Positions 60,473 through 64,000 of a stretch of DNA of 64,000 nucleotides are shown one piece after another. Under the pieces are notes generated by a model. That model was given only the letters and a program-made list of their open reading frames with translations. It made no database searches and was not told the DNA's origin. A program made the position numbers and the translations under genes. Each line of letters begins with the position of its first letter. Position 1 is the stretch's first letter. The DNA comes from Fibrobacter sp. UWB13 (GTDB taxonomy: Bacteria > Fibrobacterota > Fibrobacteria > Fibrobacterales > Fibrobacteraceae): contig NZ_FXAX01000002.1 of assembly GCF_900177805.1 (NCBI RefSeq), positions 584,677 through 648,676 on the forward strand, read 5' to 3'.

Positions 60473-61840
60473 ATGAAAAAACTTTTACTGAGTTCTTTAA
60501 TTGCCGCAGGTGCTTTTTCAATGTTCAGCGCCTGCTCTGATGATTCTACTATAGCGCCGGTCAGTACTACGCCGTCGAGCGATTCGGGTTATTTATCGAG
60601 TGCTTCTAGCAGCTCTGGCACAATTGCCTCGAATCCGGGTTCTAGCTCTACTGTTGATCCGGGCTTGGGTGGCGGTTCTGAATCGTCTTCGAGTTCTTCT
60701 GCTGTTGCCCCGAATCCGGGTTCCAGCTCCAATGTTAATCCGGCTCAGTCTAGTTCGTCTGTAAACCCGACATCTAGCGCAACTCCGGGTTCGTCTGCTT
60801 CCGAAAGCTCTAGCAGTACCGAACCGGAAGTGGGTGCCGATGGTTTCCCGACTCTCGAATCTTACGGTCCGCCTCCAGCTGAATACACCAAGGACATCTT
60901 GAGCAATGGCAACAAGGGCTGGAACAGCCGTTATTGGGATGCCTGTAAGCCGCATTGCTCCTGGATTAGCGATGGTCAGGAAGGCAAGACCGATACGACT
61001 ACGCAGGAATCTTATGAAAAGGGCATGACGACCGCCCGTAACTGCAACATCCATGACGTTGAAGTTCCGACCTTTACGCTTGGCCACGCTGTGCAGCAGT
61101 ACTGGTTTGGCTTTGAAGGTACGAACAGCGCCTGTGGAAATGCCAAGGAAAAGGGCGTGTTCACTTGCACGGACATGGCTCCTATCGCCGTGAACGAAAA
61201 CCTCTCTTACGCTTATGTGGCAGGTCCTGGTTCCCAGACGACTTGCGGCAAGTGCTTCCACTTGCAGTATGATGGCTCCTTCAAGGATGCTAGCGGTAAC
61301 AATGCCCCGAAGGAAACTCACAAGGCTCTTAAGGGCAAGCACATTGTCGTGATGACGTCCAACATCGGTCACGATGTGGAAAACGGCCAGTTCGACCTCA
61401 TGGTTCCGGGCGGTGGCGTGGGTGCCTTCGATGCACTTTCAACTCAGGTGAACGGCGCTAATATCAACTGGGGCGCAGGCTTTGGTGGCTTCCTCACCGA
61501 ATGCCAGAGCAAGCATGGTTACGACAACAAGCTTGAAGTTTATCAGGAATGCGTGAAGGACATGTGCGATGCCGCATTCGGTTCCGCTGGACTTCCGAAC
61601 TTGCTCCGTGGTTGCCATTGGTTTGCTGACTGGTACATGGCTGCAGACAATCCGACCTACCATTGGGAAGAAGTGGAATGCCCGCAGTACCTCATCGACC
61701 ATTACATGACGCGTATCAACAAGACCAAGGATAACCGTTACAAGTGGCACGACGACTGGTCTACCTATAAGGAAGGTGATCCGCTCGAAGAACAAGAATG
61801 CTTGACGGATGAATATCCGAACGGTTGCAAGCCGAACTAA
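60473..61840 (+). CDS. GH45 endoglucanase lipoprotein
   Basis: 455 residues from ATG 60473 (AAAAGGA before it). Signal with lipobox FSAC at about 19-22, a long Ser/Pro/Gly linker to about 115, then a GH45 domain. The SRYWDACKPHCSW signature has Asp 156 as one catalytic residue, and QFDLMVPGGG supplies Asp 308 as the other. Many Cys pairs are typical of the fold. It hydrolyses internal beta-1,4-glucan bonds of cellulose. Lipoprotein anchoring suggests a surface-attached enzyme. Confidence 0.92.
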   Translation: MKKLLLSSLIAAGAFSMFSACSDDSTIAPVSTTPSSDSGYLSSASSSSGTIASNPGSSSTVDPGLGGGSESSSSSSAVAPNPGSSSNVNPAQSSSSVNPTSSATPGSSASESSSSTEPEVGADGFPTLESYGPPPAEYTKDILSNGNKGWNSRYWDACKPHCSWISDGQEGKTDTTTQESYEKGMTTARNCNIHDVEVPTFTLGHAVQQYWFGFEGTNSACGNAKEKGVFTCTDMAPIAVNENLSYAYVAGPGSQTTCGKCFHLQYDGSFKDASGNNAPKETHKALKGKHIVVMTSNIGHDVENGQFDLMVPGGGVGAFDALSTQVNGANINWGAGFGGFLTECQSKHGYDNKLEVYQECVKDMCDAAFGSAGLPNLLRGCHWFADWYMAADNPTYHWEEVECPQYLIDHYMTRINKTKDNRYKWHDDWSTYKEGDPLEEQECLTDEYPNGCKPN

Positions 61841-61883
61841 ACGTTCGTAAAAAGCAAACGAGAACGCCTAATCGCAATTGGAA

Positions 61884-61915
61884 ACGCCTGGAAGCTCTGC
61901 TTTCGGGCGTTTTTA
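61884..61915 (+). terminator. Terminator of the endoglucanase gene
   Basis: ACGCC/GGGCGT stem extended by GGAAGC/GCTTTC with a CT loop, then TTTTA. Confidence 0.65.
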
Positions 61916-61980
61916 CTTGACTTTGTTTATATAAAAAGTTAAATTATGTTTACGAAAATCTGTCAAGTAGGAGAGGAGAT

Positions 61981-63426
61981 ATGAAGATCAAATTGTATGT
62001 GGCGGCGCTTTTGTGCAGTGTTTACGCTTTTGCTGCAGATGGTGTTCGCTATAAAGACCGCTTGTTTGAAACGGGATTACCCACAACGGTGACCGTTGCC
62101 GACAGTGTTCCGTTTTTAGATAAAATGTTTTACAATGAACTGACATCGATGATGGACATGTTTAATATCCGTCCGATGTTCTATATGTACAGCGAGGAAG
62201 GCGTAAGCCTCAAGCCGTTGCAAATGGATATTTATGAACCCGAGGGGGATGATGCTAAAAATAGGGCTGCCGTGTTGGTTTGTCATGGTGGCGCCTTTGT
62301 GGCAGGGACAAAGACTTCTTTTGACCAGAAGGCTGTTGCCTATGTTGACTCTCTTGCTGCACGTGGTTTTGTAACGGCGTCATTGGAGTACCGTCTAGGT
62401 GTTTTGATGTCGAATCAAAAACAGACATTTGTCATCGATAGTGTGGATTTTGCTCGTACCGTTTACAAAAGCGCTCAGGATGTGAATGCCGCTATCCGTT
62501 ATTTGAGAGCGAATGCGAAATCTCTTCGTATTGATACGAATAAAATATATATACTCGGAAATAGCGCCGGCGCCTTGTTGGGGCTGGAGAATATCTATGC
62601 TCTCGGGGAAAAAGATTTTCCAAGCTATCTGTATGATGGAGCGCAATATATCAAGGAGTTTTCTGACGAACAAAGTGCGTATGTCTACGACACAATCCCG
62701 CTGGGCGGTCTAGATCGGTATGGACCTAAGGGAGTGGGCGGTGTTGCAAATGGAGTGGTGGCTCTTTGGGGGGCTGTGCATGATCCAGCAATTCTCAAGA
62801 ATAGCAAGGTTCCCGTATTCTTAGCGCATGGCGATTCTGATTATGTAATGCCGTATAAGGTGGGCTATGCAATGGAACAGGCAGATAAGATGTTGGCAGA
62901 CAACGTTCCTGAAAAGTATAGCACTATTGCAAGTGCCATCCATCTTGAAGTTCATACACCGACGCTTTATGGAAGTTCCTTCATTGATTCCGTCTTGACA
63001 AAAAATAAAGTTTATCATGAATTCTATAATCCTGTAGGTTATGGATTGAAGCATGAATTCTATGATGCGACCCGTACAGGTAAAGATGGTAAGGAAATTG
63101 TTTTTGCGGACTCTGTACAGAATAAGGCTTTTGATTTCTTGTACAGGCTTGCGATTGATTCGATTCCTGAAGCTGGGGGATTGCCGATATCTCCGCTAGT
63201 CGCTATGGCTAAGTCCTCGAAGATTTCTATGGGCGAAGGTAACTTGAGCTTTACGGTTGTTCGTGGTGAAAACGTTGCCTATGCAGTTTTTGACTTGAAG
63301 GGAAAGCGTGTGCTTTCTGGTCGAGCCTCCAAGGGTGAAACGATTTTGCTCTCCAACGCAAATAGCGGTGTGTATTTCCTGCATGTTCAGGGCGAAAATC
63401 CACGTCGAGTGCTCATTCGAAAGTAG
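61981..63426 (+). CDS. Exported esterase (alpha/beta hydrolase) with T9SS-like C-terminal domain
   Basis: A 481-residue protein. Signal peptide to about 19; HGGA at 102-105 (oxyanion hole) and GNSAG at 183-187 (nucleophile Ser 185) mark a hormone-sensitive-lipase-type esterase. The C-terminal 65 residues (VAYAVFDLKGKRVLSG, SGVYFLHVQ, RRVLIRK) resemble type IX secretion sorting domains. It may deacylate plant cell-wall polymers. GGAGAGGAG precedes the ATG. Confidence 0.87.
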   Translation: MKIKLYVAALLCSVYAFAADGVRYKDRLFETGLPTTVTVADSVPFLDKMFYNELTSMMDMFNIRPMFYMYSEEGVSLKPLQMDIYEPEGDDAKNRAAVLVCHGGAFVAGTKTSFDQKAVAYVDSLAARGFVTASLEYRLGVLMSNQKQTFVIDSVDFARTVYKSAQDVNAAIRYLRANAKSLRIDTNKIYILGNSAGALLGLENIYALGEKDFPSYLYDGAQYIKEFSDEQSAYVYDTIPLGGLDRYGPKGVGGVANGVVALWGAVHDPAILKNSKVPVFLAHGDSDYVMPYKVGYAMEQADKMLADNVPEKYSTIASAIHLEVHTPTLYGSSFIDSVLTKNKVYHEFYNPVGYGLKHEFYDATRTGKDGKEIVFADSVQNKAFDFLYRLAIDSIPEAGGLPISPLVAMAKSSKISMGEGNLSFTVVRGENVAYAVFDLKGKRVLSGRASKGETILLSNANSGVYFLHVQGENPRRVLIRK

Positions 63427-63454
63427 GTCGCTTCAGTCAAATTTCGCTTAAAAT

Positions 63455-63486
63455 GTCCCGGAAGCTCCGCTCCCGGGATATTTTTT
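63455..63486 (+). terminator. Esterase gene terminator
   Basis: TCCCGG/CCGGGA-type stem with AAGCTCCGCTC, followed by TATTTTTT. Confidence 0.85.
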
Positions 63487-63518
63487 CATTCGTCACCCTG
63501 GGCTTTCCTCTAGTTGTC

Positions 63519-63540
63519 ATGCCGGACCCTGTTCCGGCAT
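63519..63540. repeat. GTCAT-hairpin repeat, copy 4
   Basis: ATGCCGGA/TCCGGCAT preceded by GTC; CGCCCTTTTC follows. Confidence 0.65.
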
Positions 63541-63573
63541 CGCCCTTTTCCTGAGGATTGCCTTCTTTCAATC

Positions 63574-63602
63574 GTCACCCTGAACGAAGTGAAGGGTCCA
63601 GT
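63574..63602 (+). repeat. Interspersed repeat, divergent copy
   Basis: GTCACCCTGAACGAAG to GAAGGGTCCAGT, a slightly different member of the family near the rRNA operon. Confidence 0.7.
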
Positions 63603-63718
63603 CAATTCTTTCCTTTGGCGAAAAAAGATTTCTGTTTATAGATTGTTAATATTGTGTATTATTGGTGGATACAACCCGTTTTTATTGAAAAAAGTGAATT
63701 TTTTTTACTAATGACCCC

Positions 63719-63746
63719 TTGTTTTTCCTCCCGAATATTCTATAAT
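63719..63746 (+). promoter_or_regulatory. Candidate rRNA promoter
   Basis: TTGTTT and a perfect TATAAT separated by 16 bases, about 165 bases before the 16S gene. Confidence 0.55.
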
Positions 63747-63907
63747 TGGTCTCACCCTCGAAACGACGGTCAAAACGAAGAATCGAGAGTAAAGCGAAAG
63801 CCCGCGAGACTTTCGGGAAGATTGAAGGAATCGGAGATGTGCTTAGTGACGGCCCAAGAAAATTTCTTGGAAGTCTATTTACGAAAAACAGGACAGACTA
63901 TTTTAAA

Positions 63908-64000
63908 AATCAATGAAGAGTTTGATCCTGGCTCAGAACGAACGCTGGTGGCGTGTCTTATACATGCAAGTCGAGCGAGGCAGCAATGCCGAGCGGCGAA
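63908..64000 (+). rRNA. rrs: 16S rRNA, 5' end (partial)
   Basis: TGAAGAGTTTGATCCTGGCT followed by the CAGAACGAACGCTGG and CATGCAAGTCGAGCG segments typical of the bacterial 16S 5' domain. The gene continues beyond the window. The exact first base is placed by analogy with E. coli. Confidence 0.97.

Larger units (their letters stand above)
63427..63907. other. Intergenic region with repeats and the rRNA leader
   Basis: 481 bp without a gene. It contains a terminator, hairpin and interspersed repeats, an rRNA promoter candidate and a leader of about 160 bp, with an AAGAAAATTTCTT palindrome near 63855. Confidence 0.7.

Overview
The window looks like chromosomal DNA of a Fibrobacter species (phylum Fibrobacterota). 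Evidence: two proteins with the Fibrobacter-type FISUMP (TIGR02145-like) domain, a GH45 endoglucanase lipoprotein with Ser-rich linkers, an esterase ending in a type IX secretion-like sorting domain, and a 16S rRNA 5' end at the right edge. No phage, insertion sequence or CRISPR array was seen.

Layout. (1) Positions 1-23,300 are an accessory region. It opens with two dynamin-like GTPase genes (the first cut by the window edge) and a small zinc-ribbon gene. Then comes an almost gapless same-strand run, about 3,500-22,300: NrdG-like radical SAM protein, coiled-coil protein, double CbbX-type AAA+ ATPase, two paralogous vWA proteins (one with a TerD-like tail), a Ser/Thr kinase fused to a vWA domain, a zinc-ribbon/FHA protein, a PPP-type phosphatase with a coiled coil, a large helical protein, two zinc-ribbon/FISUMP paralogues, a small coiled coil, and two proteins with glycine-rich hydrophobic segments. 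A convergent WYL-type regulator gene closes it. I read this as a phospho-signalling and remodelling system of stress-response or conflict type; it is the best candidate for something undescribed. (2) 23,500-30,500 is mixed housekeeping: a BatD/DUF4381-like membrane protein, an M48-like peptidase, a DUF4954-like beta-helix protein, a glycosyltransferase, a CAU tRNA and a phosphoesterase. (3) 30,500-40,050 is a chromosome-segregation region: bactofilin, M23 peptidase, ParB, ParA and RsmG, followed by six parS-type sites spread over about 5 kb of repeat-rich DNA with lipoprotein, VOC, macro-domain and flavin-binding genes. One perfect DnaA box lies next to the last parS. The replication origin is plausibly near, but I did not locate it. 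(4) 40,050-46,200 holds a DUF4328-like membrane protein and a leftward block (glycosyltransferase, LemA, iron alcohol dehydrogenase, TPR protein, histidine phosphatase). (5) 46,500-63,430 is mostly rightward: secA, tmk, a membrane phosphoesterase, a lone nucleotidyltransferase, an LpoA-like TPR/PBP1 protein, a NYN-domain protein, a FecB/BtuF-like lipoprotein, a CRP/DUF4388 protein, purM, the GH45 endoglucanase and the esterase. (6) After 63,700 come a candidate rRNA promoter and the start of 16S rRNA.

Across the core part there are several families of short intergenic repeats. One (GTCATCCTGAGC...GAAGGATCCAGT) also lies in frame inside secA and twice inside a glycosyltransferase gene. Another, next to parS sites, is a hairpin whose outer stem changes sequence from copy to copy but stays paired. 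All calls come from reading the sequence by eye. No database search, structure prediction or composition calculation was run.
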